64,000 bases of DNA from an uncultured Robinsoniella sp. (lineage in GTDB: Bacteria > Bacillota > Clostridia > Lachnospirales > Lachnospiraceae): positions 1 to 64,000 of the forward strand of contig UQGG01000009.1 of NCBI GenBank assembly GCA_900540475.1. The letters are read 5' to 3'. Within the stretch, counting starts at the first letter, position 1. Each line of letters begins with the position of its first letter. Positions 32,726-41,906 of this stretch are shown here, piece by piece. The position numbers and the translations under genes were made by a program. The notes under the pieces were generated by a model. That model ran no database searches. It worked only from the letters and a program-made list of their open reading frames with translations, and was not told the origin of the DNA.

Positions 32726-34509
32726 TATTTCTCACTGCTGCTGTTTTAATAGCTGCAGTGATACTTTTCTCTGTCTTGTTTCGCTTTGATCAAAAAATGA
32801 AAACAGAGGGAAAGTTATACCCAGTGGAAGTTCTTGGCGAATACAGCGAAGAAGGGGGACCCTGGAAAACCTTAACCCACCAGACCGATTTCGAAAACAA
32901 AGATTTGCGGGATATTACGGTGCGCGGTCACTTCAGCAGGGATATTCCGGAAGGTGATAAGCTTTTTCTTAACATCGACCACATGCGTGTTACTCTTCGG
33001 ATAAACGGTGAAGAGATCTATTCTACCGGTCCTGTGCGAAGCGGGGGCAATCCTACCCAGGCTGTAGGAAAACAGTGGGTTACGATTGTTTCACCAGGTA
33101 TAACCGTCAGTGATAAGGTTGAATTAAATTTTGGCAATCTCTACTGGAATGCCTATATGATTCAGTTTGATGAATTACTCCGGCAAATGCATACCGGAGA
33201 TGAGCGGATGATGTTATTTAAAGCAGTCAGCAATGACGGATGGACAATGACCATCGGGACGATTTTTCTGTTCCTGACGTTATTTCTGCTAATCGTTGCT
33301 TTAGAATGCACCATACTGCGAATTGACGGCGCGCGCCGTTTTCTGTGGCTGGGACTGATTACCCTGTTTTCCTCCATATGGTTTTATACATTATCTCCTG
33401 CCCCTACATTGATTTTACCATTCCCCGTGTTCCTCAACGTCATGTATTCCTGTTCCATGCAGGGTATTGCAGTATTTGTGGTATTATTTGCGGCTGAACA
33501 TCTGACCGGCTGGAGAAAGAAATCGCTGTTATACTGTACCGGACTGCTGCTGCTCGTCACGCTTGCAGCAATGGTGAATCAAATATTTATGATCCAGGAT
33601 CTCTATTCAGCCATAAATTATTTTTCCATTCTGGAGCTGCTTGTGGCGCTTTGGGTTATCTACTGCCTGGGCTACGAAACACGCAGACTGCATAACCGGG
33701 AATCTGCACAATTACTGAAGGCAATCCTGCCGCTGGCGGTCTGCGCTGTAGTAGAACTGATCAATGGTTATGTACAATTTTTAGAAGCAGCAATTTTATT
33801 AGGGCTTGGATTAATTTCTTTCTCTCTGATAGAGGAAATCTATACCATACGGCGCATCAAAAGGAGTATGAATAGCGAAAAGCGTGCCCTGATTCTGGAG
33901 AATGAGTTAAACCAAAATCGCATATCCGTAATGCTCAGCCAGGTACAGCCACATTTCCTCTTTAATGCACTGCAGGGGATTAAACAACTCTGTGACACAG
34001 AACCGAAACAAGCTTCTGAAGCTTTGGAACATTTTTCTTTTTATCTCAGGGGCAATCTGGATTCATTGATCGATAAGCAGCTGATTTCATTTGAAAGAGA
34101 AATGTTTCATGTTAACAATTATTTGTATCTGGAAAAAATGAGGTTTCCGAAAAAGCTGAATATAGAAATAGAGATACTGTACCAGGACTTTTTACTTCCT
34201 CCTCTGACGGTCCAGACGATCGTAGAGAATGCAGTGAGACATGGTATTATTAAGAAAAAAGCCGGCGGCACAGTGCGTATAAAAAGTGAACAGACTGACG
34301 AAAACATAATCGTTACTATCCGTGATGACGGACTTGGATTTGATCCGGACATTCCGAAAGAGGATGGTCGTACACACGTGGGCATTGAAAATGTACGCAA
34401 TCGACTGATGCTGCAATGCGGCGGCTCGCTGGAGATTGAGAGCGAAGTGGGTGTGGGTACTACCGTTAAAATTATTCTTCCACAGAAAGAGGAGCTGAAA
34501 GGGATCTGA
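32671..34509 (+). CDS. LytS/YesM-type sensor histidine kinase with multi-pass membrane sensor
   Basis: 612 residues. One membrane helix (about 12-36), an extracellular beta-rich domain to about 185, then some seven membrane helices (about 190-395), resembling 7TM-DISM sensors. After a coiled-coil stretch the His_kinase motif SQVQPHFLFNALQGIKQLC appears near 423, with the histidine near 427; ATPase motifs follow, VENAVRHGII near 518, RDDGLGFDP near 553 and GIENVRNRLM near 571. No response regulator gene is adjacent. AGGAAGGA precedes the ATG. It is the intact member of a duplicated pair whose other copy is the relic at 30823. A terminator follows. Confidence 0.88.
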   Translation: MYKEPCSNKNAILLRFTLIFLTAAVLIAAVILFSVLFRFDQKMKTEGKLYPVEVLGEYSEEGGPWKTLTHQTDFENKDLRDITVRGHFSRDIPEGDKLFLNIDHMRVTLRINGEEIYSTGPVRSGGNPTQAVGKQWVTIVSPGITVSDKVELNFGNLYWNAYMIQFDELLRQMHTGDERMMLFKAVSNDGWTMTIGTIFLFLTLFLLIVALECTILRIDGARRFLWLGLITLFSSIWFYTLSPAPTLILPFPVFLNVMYSCSMQGIAVFVVLFAAEHLTGWRKKSLLYCTGLLLLVTLAAMVNQIFMIQDLYSAINYFSILELLVALWVIYCLGYETRRLHNRESAQLLKAILPLAVCAVVELINGYVQFLEAAILLGLGLISFSLIEEIYTIRRIKRSMNSEKRALILENELNQNRISVMLSQVQPHFLFNALQGIKQLCDTEPKQASEALEHFSFYLRGNLDSLIDKQLISFEREMFHVNNYLYLEKMRFPKKLNIEIEILYQDFLLPPLTVQTIVENAVRHGIIKKKAGGTVRIKSEQTDENIIVTIRDDGLGFDPDIPKEDGRTHVGIENVRNRLMLQCGGSLEIESEVGVGTTVKIILPQKEELKGI

Positions 34510-34531
34510 ATAATCATTTTGCATTTCAAGA

Positions 34532-34571
34532 AAAAACCACTCTGAACTTTACCGGTGAACGAGTGGTTTTT
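34532..34571. terminator. Bidirectional terminator between the kinase and the mannosidase operon
   Basis: An 11-bp perfect stem, AAAAACCACTC (34532-34542) with GAGTGGTTTTT (34561-34571), with T-rich sequence on both strands, between convergent genes ending at 34509 and 34616. Confidence 0.88.
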
Positions 34572-34615
34572 CCTATGGCGTCTACCTGCATTTCGTAATC
34601 AATATTTTGGCCAGT

Positions 34616-37300
34616 CTATATATCACAATCTTTGAGTTCTGCCTCTCCAGGCATCCACTGACAGGTTCTAAGTTCAAAGGGCTGCATCACAAGTTCCCTC
34701 TCATACCCGTCCAGAGGAAGGCAAATCTTCACCTTTCGCTCGCATCCTGTACTTTCAAACAGACGAATGACATAAACCTCCTGGCCGGCAACCTTTCTCC
34801 AGGCAGACAGAATTACAGCCGGATCATCCACTAATAGAACGCTTCCCTGCTTGCTTCCTTCTCCGGAGGGGAATGCCTGCAAAACAATCGGTGCCTCCTG
34901 GAACACAACGGTTTCCTTCATTACCTGCTCCAGACGTTCGGAGCCATTTCCTCCCTGAATCACAAAGGAAAATTCTCGTTCTCCCTGATCAATGTAAGGC
35001 AGGTAACGATCCTGAACCAGAAGGGGTCTGTCTCCAATTGGATGTGCCGAATATACGGCAGAATGAATCAGAGATATCCTCATGGTTCCATCCATAAAAT
35101 CCACACCGTAATTGCCCTTATTCAGTACGGTCAGGGCAGAATTTTCTTCACTGTTCCATAACCCGCACCAACGATGGAATACTTTCTCATTTCCGTCTGC
35201 CTCCTGATTCACCACACCATATGCCGTCTCGCTGCGCCCTTTGGCTCCCTTCAGGCAGGTGGGAATCTCAAATTTCAAAAACTTGCCTTTTTCTGTCCAG
35301 TTCACCTTTAATTCCACCGTAATGGCAGTACCCTGTACAGGAAGAATATAATTGATACAGGCTTTAGAGGATTCGTAGGTAAATACAGCCTCTACCACAG
35401 TTCTGACGGGACCATTCTCAATGATCCGCACGCTGTCGATCACCGTTCCTGCTCTGCCGTGGCAATCATTGTACACACCACTGAAGCGGCTTCCTTCCTC
35501 CTTGTCCATCAATACGAACCGCCCACTCTCCTGTCGGTAGTTTTTGCGGTTCATTCCCCATGGATCACAGTCCGTCTCCATGACTGTAAGGGCACATCCA
35601 CCTGCCTTAAGATAGTCCCTTCCGTTCACCCGATAGGTATCCAGAAGACCTGTTTTGCGGTTCACAACCACATAAAGCGTACCATTGTCAAATACAATCT
35701 GCTCCGAGTTATGCCAGACTCTCCCTCTTCTATCCGAATTTCGCACCCATTCCGCTCTTCTATCCTCGCTATGCCCGACTCCCTCTCTTCCCTCCGAAAT
35801 TCGCACGCATTCCGCCTGCTCAATCATCCGAATTCTGGCAGAAAAACGGTTCATAGATGAGGGTGCCAAAGATGCATGGAAGGTTACTCGTTTTCTCCAG
35901 TCCAGATTCAAATTACAGGCTTCCTTTTCTACCTGGCTTATAAGTTCTTTTCCATTCTGAGTAATATATGGCAGCGCATATTTATTTGTCCAGTTTTGAT
36001 TTGCCAGCTGGAATTCACAGGTGAAGTCGCCTTCCAGCCGGTAAGGGTGGGGATTGTAGATCAGAATGGGATACTCTCCCTCCTGTGCCGCCTCTTCTCC
36101 ATTCATTAATGCAAAAAAGGCTCTGCGTTTCCACTTTTTCACGATTTCCAGTCCATGACTTAAGGTCTGCAGACTTCTTTCTTCTGCGGAGCGGATAGCT
36201 GTCCCCGGCAAAATATCATGAAATTCACAAAACAGCAATGCTTTTTGTGCCTCCTGTAACTCTTCCTCCGGGTAGGAGAGAAGTCCCAGAGCCACAGCCT
36301 GTGAAAGCATCTTCTCTGTTACGGACAATTCTCCTTCCAGCTCCCTGTGTTTCTGCTTGATGCGGATCTGCGATGTATAGCAGCCCACGGCCCAGGCATT
36401 CAAATCCCTTTTCACGATCGGTTCTGTTTTCCCCAAATCCATACACAGCTGTCTGCGTTCAGAAAAATAGGCTTCCGGAGTGGAGTGTATCAGCATCCAT
36501 TGTGTACCATCCGATGAACCAATACCGGAAACGGATGAGTCTGCATCTGGGTATTCTAAATCTGGATATTCTAAATCTGATTTTTCTGCCTCTGGATCTC
36601 CCGCCTCCATCAACCGTCCGATTTCTTCCAGATCTATCCTGGAGGGTCCGCCCCCATGATTGCCCACTCCCCACAAAATGCATCCGTTCTGAAGAGATGA
36701 ATTGTTTCCCTGCTCTTTCAGCCAATTCTGTATGGTCTTTCCAGCTTCCCCCATCAGAGTACCATAGGTGTCCGATCTGTGTGCCATTACTCTTGAGCCG
36801 TCAAATCCTTCCCAGATAAAATCATCTTCTGGCAACGGACAATCTCCCTGTCCCGGACGGCAAAACAGATAAGAATCATATCCGGCCTTTGCTAAAAGCT
36901 GCACCAGACCTCTGCTGTGCCCAAAGGAGTCAAAATTAACAGCCGTAGAGTTTGTTACACCAAACTTTTCTTTAAAATATTTTCTGCCAGCCTCCATCTG
37001 CCGAAGAAGGGATTCTCCGCTGGGCATATTGCAGTCCGGCTGGAGATACCAGCCTCCCATAATATGCCATTTCCCCTTTTCCACAAGACTGCGGATCCGG
37101 TCAAACAGCCTTGGTTCATGCTCCTCGATCCATTCATATAACAGTGCCTCATTATGATTAAACACCAGTCCGTCATATTCTTCACAGAAAGCTGCAGCCA
37201 TGCGAAAAGTGGAAAGGGCTGTAGTTATTCCTTCTTCCATGTCCCACAACCACACGGGATCAATATGTGCGTTACAAATTAAATGCAGATTTTTCGTCAT
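34616..37300 (-). CDS. Alpha-mannosidase, glycoside hydrolase family 38
   Basis: 894 residues. Catalytic N-terminal domain: CNAHIDPVWLWD (zinc ligands H12 and D14) and NFDSFGHS with the likely nucleophile D124; the third and fourth ligands fit FCEFHDILPGTA near 358. The rest is the beta-sandwich of the family. No signal peptide, so it acts on imported glycans. AAGGAG precedes the ATG. It is the last gene of a seven-gene operon starting at 48745. Two oddities: a 5-residue DLEYP tandem near 246 and a 20-residue tandem duplication near 495-535, both absent from typical members. Exact linkage specificity is not predictable. Confidence 0.9.
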   Translation of the reverse strand: MTKNLHLICNAHIDPVWLWDMEEGITTALSTFRMAAAFCEEYDGLVFNHNEALLYEWIEEHEPRLFDRIRSLVEKGKWHIMGGWYLQPDCNMPSGESLLRQMEAGRKYFKEKFGVTNSTAVNFDSFGHSRGLVQLLAKAGYDSYLFCRPGQGDCPLPEDDFIWEGFDGSRVMAHRSDTYGTLMGEAGKTIQNWLKEQGNNSSLQNGCILWGVGNHGGGPSRIDLEEIGRLMEAGDPEAEKSDLEYPDLEYPDADSSVSGIGSSDGTQWMLIHSTPEAYFSERRQLCMDLGKTEPIVKRDLNAWAVGCYTSQIRIKQKHRELEGELSVTEKMLSQAVALGLLSYPEEELQEAQKALLFCEFHDILPGTAIRSAEERSLQTLSHGLEIVKKWKRRAFFALMNGEEAAQEGEYPILIYNPHPYRLEGDFTCEFQLANQNWTNKYALPYITQNGKELISQVEKEACNLNLDWRKRVTFHASLAPSSMNRFSARIRMIEQAECVRISEGREGVGHSEDRRAEWVRNSDRRGRVWHNSEQIVFDNGTLYVVVNRKTGLLDTYRVNGRDYLKAGGCALTVMETDCDPWGMNRKNYRQESGRFVLMDKEEGSRFSGVYNDCHGRAGTVIDSVRIIENGPVRTVVEAVFTYESSKACINYILPVQGTAITVELKVNWTEKGKFLKFEIPTCLKGAKGRSETAYGVVNQEADGNEKVFHRWCGLWNSEENSALTVLNKGNYGVDFMDGTMRISLIHSAVYSAHPIGDRPLLVQDRYLPYIDQGEREFSFVIQGGNGSERLEQVMKETVVFQEAPIVLQAFPSGEGSKQGSVLLVDDPAVILSAWRKVAGQEVYVIRLFESTGCERKVKICLPLDGYERELVMQPFELRTCQWMPGEAELKDCDI
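35710..35829 (-). repeat. 60-bp in-frame tandem duplication inside the GH38 gene
   Basis: Two head-to-tail 60-bp units, 35710-35769 and 35770-35829, about three-quarters identical. They encode two 20-residue blocks around EWVRNSDRRGRVWH and ECVRISEGREGVGHS. Each begins ATGCC(A/C)GACTC on the plus strand. A separate 15-bp tandem (36549-36578) encodes DLEYP twice in the same gene. Confidence 0.8.
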
Positions 37301-37345
37301 AACTTATACTCCTTGTTCATCCATAATTTTAAGCTGAAATAAATT

Positions 37346-39568
37346 TTATACACCATCCTGGAACTCGAGTACCCATTCCTCATCAGGATGCACATAAATG
37401 GAGCAGGCTCCGGTTCCATAAGTGAATATTTCATCACCGTTTCTGATCATACATTTTAAAAGATTGTCTTCCTTCCAGTGCAGGATCAGAGTTTCTTCTG
37501 CTGCCGTATGAATGACAGCTCTTTTCAAATGATAATTCTTTCTCTCCAGAGATATGCGATGTCCGCCTTCTACCACAAGTCCCCGGCAGCTGCATTCCTT
37601 CCATTCATCCGGCATTCCCATCATCAGCCATATTCCGTTTTCTGCTCTGTGTACGAACATTTCACAAAGTGCGGCTGGAATAAAAAAGCCCGACTCCAGA
37701 GTAAACGCATCTGCGCTCTCTCCTGCGTTGATGTCCGATATCCGCAAAACTCCGTTCTGATAAGGATCTCCGTTCACGGTAAAGGAATTGCGGGATCTAA
37801 AAACCATACAATAGATTTCCAGCATGGTGCGGCACATATTTCCTCTTCCGCATCTGGCTGCCATAATGCCCATATAGGGGAATGAAAATGCTGCATATTC
37901 TAAAAATCCCTGATTGATCGCCGTATCCAATGAACGATTAGCCACCTCATTATGGGACTCCTCACACAGGGGATAAATGGGGTACATCTGGCAAAAATGA
38001 CGATGGGAACCAAATACTTCGATCCCGTCAAACAGCTGAAAACCCTTTTCCGTTGGAACTACCGGTAACAGTCGGCGCTCCCAGTTCAGAAATTCACTTC
38101 CATCCCTGCCCAGAACTTTTGAGTATTTGTCCATTTTCCGACATAAATAATGCAGACAGGATAAAGTAAACGTGGAATCATCTGCCATCAGCATATGCCC
38201 ATCACGGTCTACCTCAGGAGACTGGGTAAATGGAATATGTAAATATGCATCTTCCTTTTCATATGCAATTGCCTGATACAAATGGATTACCTTTTCTATA
38301 AACGGATAGATCTTATCCCGAAGCGTATTCTTTTCCCTGCTGTATTCATAGAACCAGGTAAAGTCCACCGCCACAAACAGCTCCGGTCCCAGAATCGTAT
38401 TCCAGTAACACCACTCGGAGGCAGCCCCTGTTCCATCCGGTGCCATCATGGTCGGTACATGAATGGCATTTTTAATTCCAAACAGCTTCCATGCCCGCTC
38501 TTCCAGTCTGGGCATTGCTTTCGCATAATAATCGATATATGGACGCACCAGATTTACATTTCCCGTTTTATAGGCAGGCCAGTAACAGGATTGTACATTC
38601 AGGTCATTGTGCAGATCTCCGAACCATGCCGGCATGCGGTTGTCCGGATTCCATACTCCCTGAAGGGTAATGGGTGCGGAATCCTCTCTTTCATTACAGA
38701 AGAGCTTATACATTTCCTGCTCAAATGCCCCCTGCAGCCTTTCACTTGGAATCTGTATTCCAAAGCCCGACCAGTAGGTGTTCCAATCCTTCTCATGACT
38801 ATTAAGATAGTCTTCTGTCCTTTCAAGGTAATCCCCCGCCAGATGATCTCCTGCCGCACTCATAGAGGATTCCTCTTCCTGGTTTCCCACATGGATTCCA
38901 ACTGCCAGCGCTATTTTCTGCTGTAAATGCTTCTGTCTGCCGCAAAGCACCGCTGACATATCCCCGCCGAAATGCTGCTTTACGGTAAAGGTATCCCCCT
39001 TCTCAATCTGGATGCAAGGCTCATAATTCCAGTTTTTCAAAGGCTTTTGTCTGGGCGATTCCAGATCCCAGCCAAGTGCATGTATCTCGAATCCTTTTTC
39101 TACATCCGGCAAATCCCCGCTCCATTCCATATACAGAATATTTACACAGGAATCCAGCCATATGCGGCATTTTATTGTTTTTACATGATCCAGTTCCAGA
39201 GAAATAACGGTCTGCGCAAGATTCGGATTTGTCCGTGCACAAAACCCGGTTACTTTTCCCGGAATTCCGATTTCAACTGCCAGCGCCGGAAGTCTGGTTC
39301 TCCCCATATGCTCTTCAAAAATATTCGTATCCTGTACATATTCCGGATTGCCCTTTAAATACTCCTCTCTATGCTGCAGGATCTGCTGAAATACTGCTTT
39401 TGGCTCGTCAGGAAGGGTCTCCCTTAACTCCCACAGCTTCACATGGTCCAATGAGATGCATAATTTTTCATCTCGAACGTATAGTACTGCTCCCATTTTC
39501 CCATTTCCCCAAAAAGGTCCTTCACAGAACTGGCGGGGAATTCTGTCAATAATTATGTCTTTACCCAT
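37346..39568 (-). CDS. GH95-like glycoside hydrolase
   Basis: 740 residues. The start PFWGNGKMGAVLYV resembles the PLGNGRMGA opening of GH95 alpha-L-fucosidases. The (alpha/alpha)6 region contains LQGVWNPDNRMPAWFGDLHNDLNVQSCYWPAYKTGN near 305-340, the hallmark region of that family, and GASEWCYWNTILGPELFVAVDFTWFYEYS near 400. Late in the chain ISDINAGESADAFTLESGFFIPAA corresponds to the acidic GH95-like C-terminal core. No signal peptide is present. The fold assignment is fairly sure; the sugar released (fucose, galactose or other) is not. It lies between the AraC regulator and a GH38 gene in one operon. Confidence 0.78.
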   Translation of the reverse strand: MGKDIIIDRIPRQFCEGPFWGNGKMGAVLYVRDEKLCISLDHVKLWELRETLPDEPKAVFQQILQHREEYLKGNPEYVQDTNIFEEHMGRTRLPALAVEIGIPGKVTGFCARTNPNLAQTVISLELDHVKTIKCRIWLDSCVNILYMEWSGDLPDVEKGFEIHALGWDLESPRQKPLKNWNYEPCIQIEKGDTFTVKQHFGGDMSAVLCGRQKHLQQKIALAVGIHVGNQEEESSMSAAGDHLAGDYLERTEDYLNSHEKDWNTYWSGFGIQIPSERLQGAFEQEMYKLFCNEREDSAPITLQGVWNPDNRMPAWFGDLHNDLNVQSCYWPAYKTGNVNLVRPYIDYYAKAMPRLEERAWKLFGIKNAIHVPTMMAPDGTGAASEWCYWNTILGPELFVAVDFTWFYEYSREKNTLRDKIYPFIEKVIHLYQAIAYEKEDAYLHIPFTQSPEVDRDGHMLMADDSTFTLSCLHYLCRKMDKYSKVLGRDGSEFLNWERRLLPVVPTEKGFQLFDGIEVFGSHRHFCQMYPIYPLCEESHNEVANRSLDTAINQGFLEYAAFSFPYMGIMAARCGRGNMCRTMLEIYCMVFRSRNSFTVNGDPYQNGVLRISDINAGESADAFTLESGFFIPAALCEMFVHRAENGIWLMMGMPDEWKECSCRGLVVEGGHRISLERKNYHLKRAVIHTAAEETLILHWKEDNLLKCMIRNGDEIFTYGTGACSIYVHPDEEWVLEFQDGV

Positions 39569-39596
39569 CTATTACTACCTCTGTTTTCATTCTAAA

Positions 39597-41885
39597 TTAT
39601 TCTTTCGGTTCATTTGCAATCATCTTCCGGTATTCATTTGGTGTTGCCCCCTTAATCCGCTTAAATGCTGTCCGCATTACATAGACACTGTTATAACCAG
39701 TCTGTTCTGCAATCTTTTCTACGGTGGCATTCGTCCGGAGCATGAGACACACCTGCTCGATTCTTACTTTTTCAAGATAGGTTGCAAAATTCTCCCCAAA
39801 CAGTTCCTTGAACAGCTTTGAAAAATAGGTACTGGCATACCCAAAATCATCTGATATCTTCGTCAGACTCATATCGCTGCTGCTGTAGTTACAACTGATA
39901 TATTCTTGAATCTTTTCCATCTGACGGTCGCTTCTTACATTATTTTCTTCCTGAACTTTTTCACAGACAAATTTAAAAATATTATTAATCCGCTGGAAAC
40001 GCAGCAGGATATCGCTTTCCCGGTTTAGCTGTTCAATCTGCCGGTAAAGTTCCTCTTCTTCCACATCGATCTGCCCATTCAGATTGTGCAGCACTTTAAA
40101 TACCGTACACTGAAGGTCATTTACCAGAAAATGCATCATTGCCGGACTGACACTGTGCTCTATGACATTCACCTGATAGACCTCCGTCAACTGCTCATGC
40201 ATACTTTTCACATTTCCTGTTCTCACCGCATTTACCAGTCTTTCCTCCAGCGGTGCAGGAAAATAATAATATTCATTGCTATTGACATAATTTTCGTAAA
40301 ACAGCACATTTCGATCTGAAACAGGTCCATACTGCAGCATCTCATAGACCTTGTCATAAATTTTGCTGATCTGTGATACTTCCTCACAGAGATTTCCTAC
40401 GGCGATTCTCGCCCGTATTCCGTATTTTTCCCACAGGGCATCCAGGAGCTCTTCCATTTGTTCTTTCAGCTTTGCCTTGTTCAGCTTATAGGACTGATCC
40501 ATGGTACAGATCATTGCTCCTGCACGAATATCCATGTCACACGCATACTTTGTCCCATGTATGATTTCCTCCAGGCCATTTTGGATCACCTGTTTATACA
40601 GTGCGGACTCCGTAGCGTACATACGCTCCTCCGTCAGTGTATCCCCATGAATCTGGAATGCGATTACCAGAATTTTCTTACCTGTCATATAGATATCATA
40701 TTCCTCCAGGCTGCCGTCCAGCCGGCTCTCCATTCCGCACAGAAGATTTTCCAGGAGCAGCCCCCTGGTCACCAGCTTCTTCTCCCGAATACTGTCTTTC
40801 AGATTGGAATTGCTGTGGATCAACTGCCTGAGAGAGTTTGAAATATAACTCATTTCATCTCCCTTCATGGAATGATCTTCCTTGTCATCCAATTTGAACA
40901 GCATCTGCAGAATCTGATCTACCTTTCTCCCACGGTGCCAGGAAACCAGAAGGATGCTGATAATTCCCAACAGTACTGCAAGCATAATCAACAACACTGT
41001 TTTATGTTGTGCATCCGTAATCTGGGCGGATATGTAATCCTGGGGCAGCACCGCCACAAAAGACAGTCCGGTTTCTTCCGAAACAGACCGTATAATCTCC
41101 ACACTGCGGCCGCTCATCTCTGCTGACTGGATGCTTTGTCCATTTTCCAGATATTTCCCAGGTACCAGTTCAAATTCATCCTGGGCTGAAGGAATGGTCA
41201 GGATTACTCTCCCTTCTTTATCGGTCAGATACGCCCAGCCGGCATTTGCCACGTATGGATCCTTGAGCAAAGATTTTATAGCCTGACTTTTAATGGGAAA
41301 TACAAAGTTTCCCTTCACCCCAGAATAAGTAACCAGAGACTGTACATACAAAATCATATTCTGGCTATTCTTGTTCTGCATACTGACCGCTTCCGGAAAA
41401 ATATACTTGGAATAGCTCTCCTGCATCCGTTTTTCCCATTCTCCCCACTCCATGCCGTCATACTGGAAAAAGTCCTTACAGGAAGCCTGGTCCAGGAAAA
41501 TGTGGTCAGGGCTGATCACCATCTGGCTCTCTCGCAGGAACAGATAATATTCTTCTACAAAAGTCTGTATACGCATGGCACTCATATAATCCTGGGCTGA
41601 CAAAAGTTTGGAAATCTGGATATATTTATCCTTTTCCTTCATATGGGCAGACATATCCTGTATGGTATTATTTGCAGACAAATTGTAAACAATGGTATCT
41701 ATTTCCCGGAAATTGTTATCAATGGTATCCCTGGCATGTGTCAGATTCGCCAGTACACTTTTGCTGATATTATCTTTTGTAACATTTGAAATGTTCTCCA
41801 GACTGACTATATTCAGCAAAAGCGGAATTAAAAAAACAAGCAGGTAGGTAATAATCATTCTGGTATATACTTTTTTATTCTTCAT
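39597..41885 (-). CDS. Membrane-bound AraC-family transcriptional regulator with Cache-like sensor
   Basis: 762 residues. One membrane helix at 10-28, an extracellular Cache-like domain to about 285 (GWAYLTDKEGRVILTIPS near 215), a second helix at about 292-312 and a HAMP-less cytoplasmic stretch. The C-terminus is a full AraC domain (MSLTKISDDFGYASTYFSKLFKELFG near 670, NATVEKIAEQTGYNSVYVMRTAFKRIKG near 717, ending TPNEYRK). No receiver or kinase domain: it appears to join sensing and DNA binding in one chain, as known for several Firmicute glycan loci. AGGGAGA precedes the ATG. It sits within the GH38 operon and probably controls it. Confidence 0.9.
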   Translation of the reverse strand: MKNKKVYTRMIITYLLVFLIPLLLNIVSLENISNVTKDNISKSVLANLTHARDTIDNNFREIDTIVYNLSANNTIQDMSAHMKEKDKYIQISKLLSAQDYMSAMRIQTFVEEYYLFLRESQMVISPDHIFLDQASCKDFFQYDGMEWGEWEKRMQESYSKYIFPEAVSMQNKNSQNMILYVQSLVTYSGVKGNFVFPIKSQAIKSLLKDPYVANAGWAYLTDKEGRVILTIPSAQDEFELVPGKYLENGQSIQSAEMSGRSVEIIRSVSEETGLSFVAVLPQDYISAQITDAQHKTVLLIMLAVLLGIISILLVSWHRGRKVDQILQMLFKLDDKEDHSMKGDEMSYISNSLRQLIHSNSNLKDSIREKKLVTRGLLLENLLCGMESRLDGSLEEYDIYMTGKKILVIAFQIHGDTLTEERMYATESALYKQVIQNGLEEIIHGTKYACDMDIRAGAMICTMDQSYKLNKAKLKEQMEELLDALWEKYGIRARIAVGNLCEEVSQISKIYDKVYEMLQYGPVSDRNVLFYENYVNSNEYYYFPAPLEERLVNAVRTGNVKSMHEQLTEVYQVNVIEHSVSPAMMHFLVNDLQCTVFKVLHNLNGQIDVEEEELYRQIEQLNRESDILLRFQRINNIFKFVCEKVQEENNVRSDRQMEKIQEYISCNYSSSDMSLTKISDDFGYASTYFSKLFKELFGENFATYLEKVRIEQVCLMLRTNATVEKIAEQTGYNSVYVMRTAFKRIKGATPNEYRKMIANEPKE

Positions 41886-41906
41886 TTTCTCCCTATTCGT
41901 GTGTTG

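Noticed and set aside
38282..38926. 214-codon plus-strand frame inside the GH95-like gene
   Set aside because: Antisense shadow of a well-supported gene; no ribosome-binding site.
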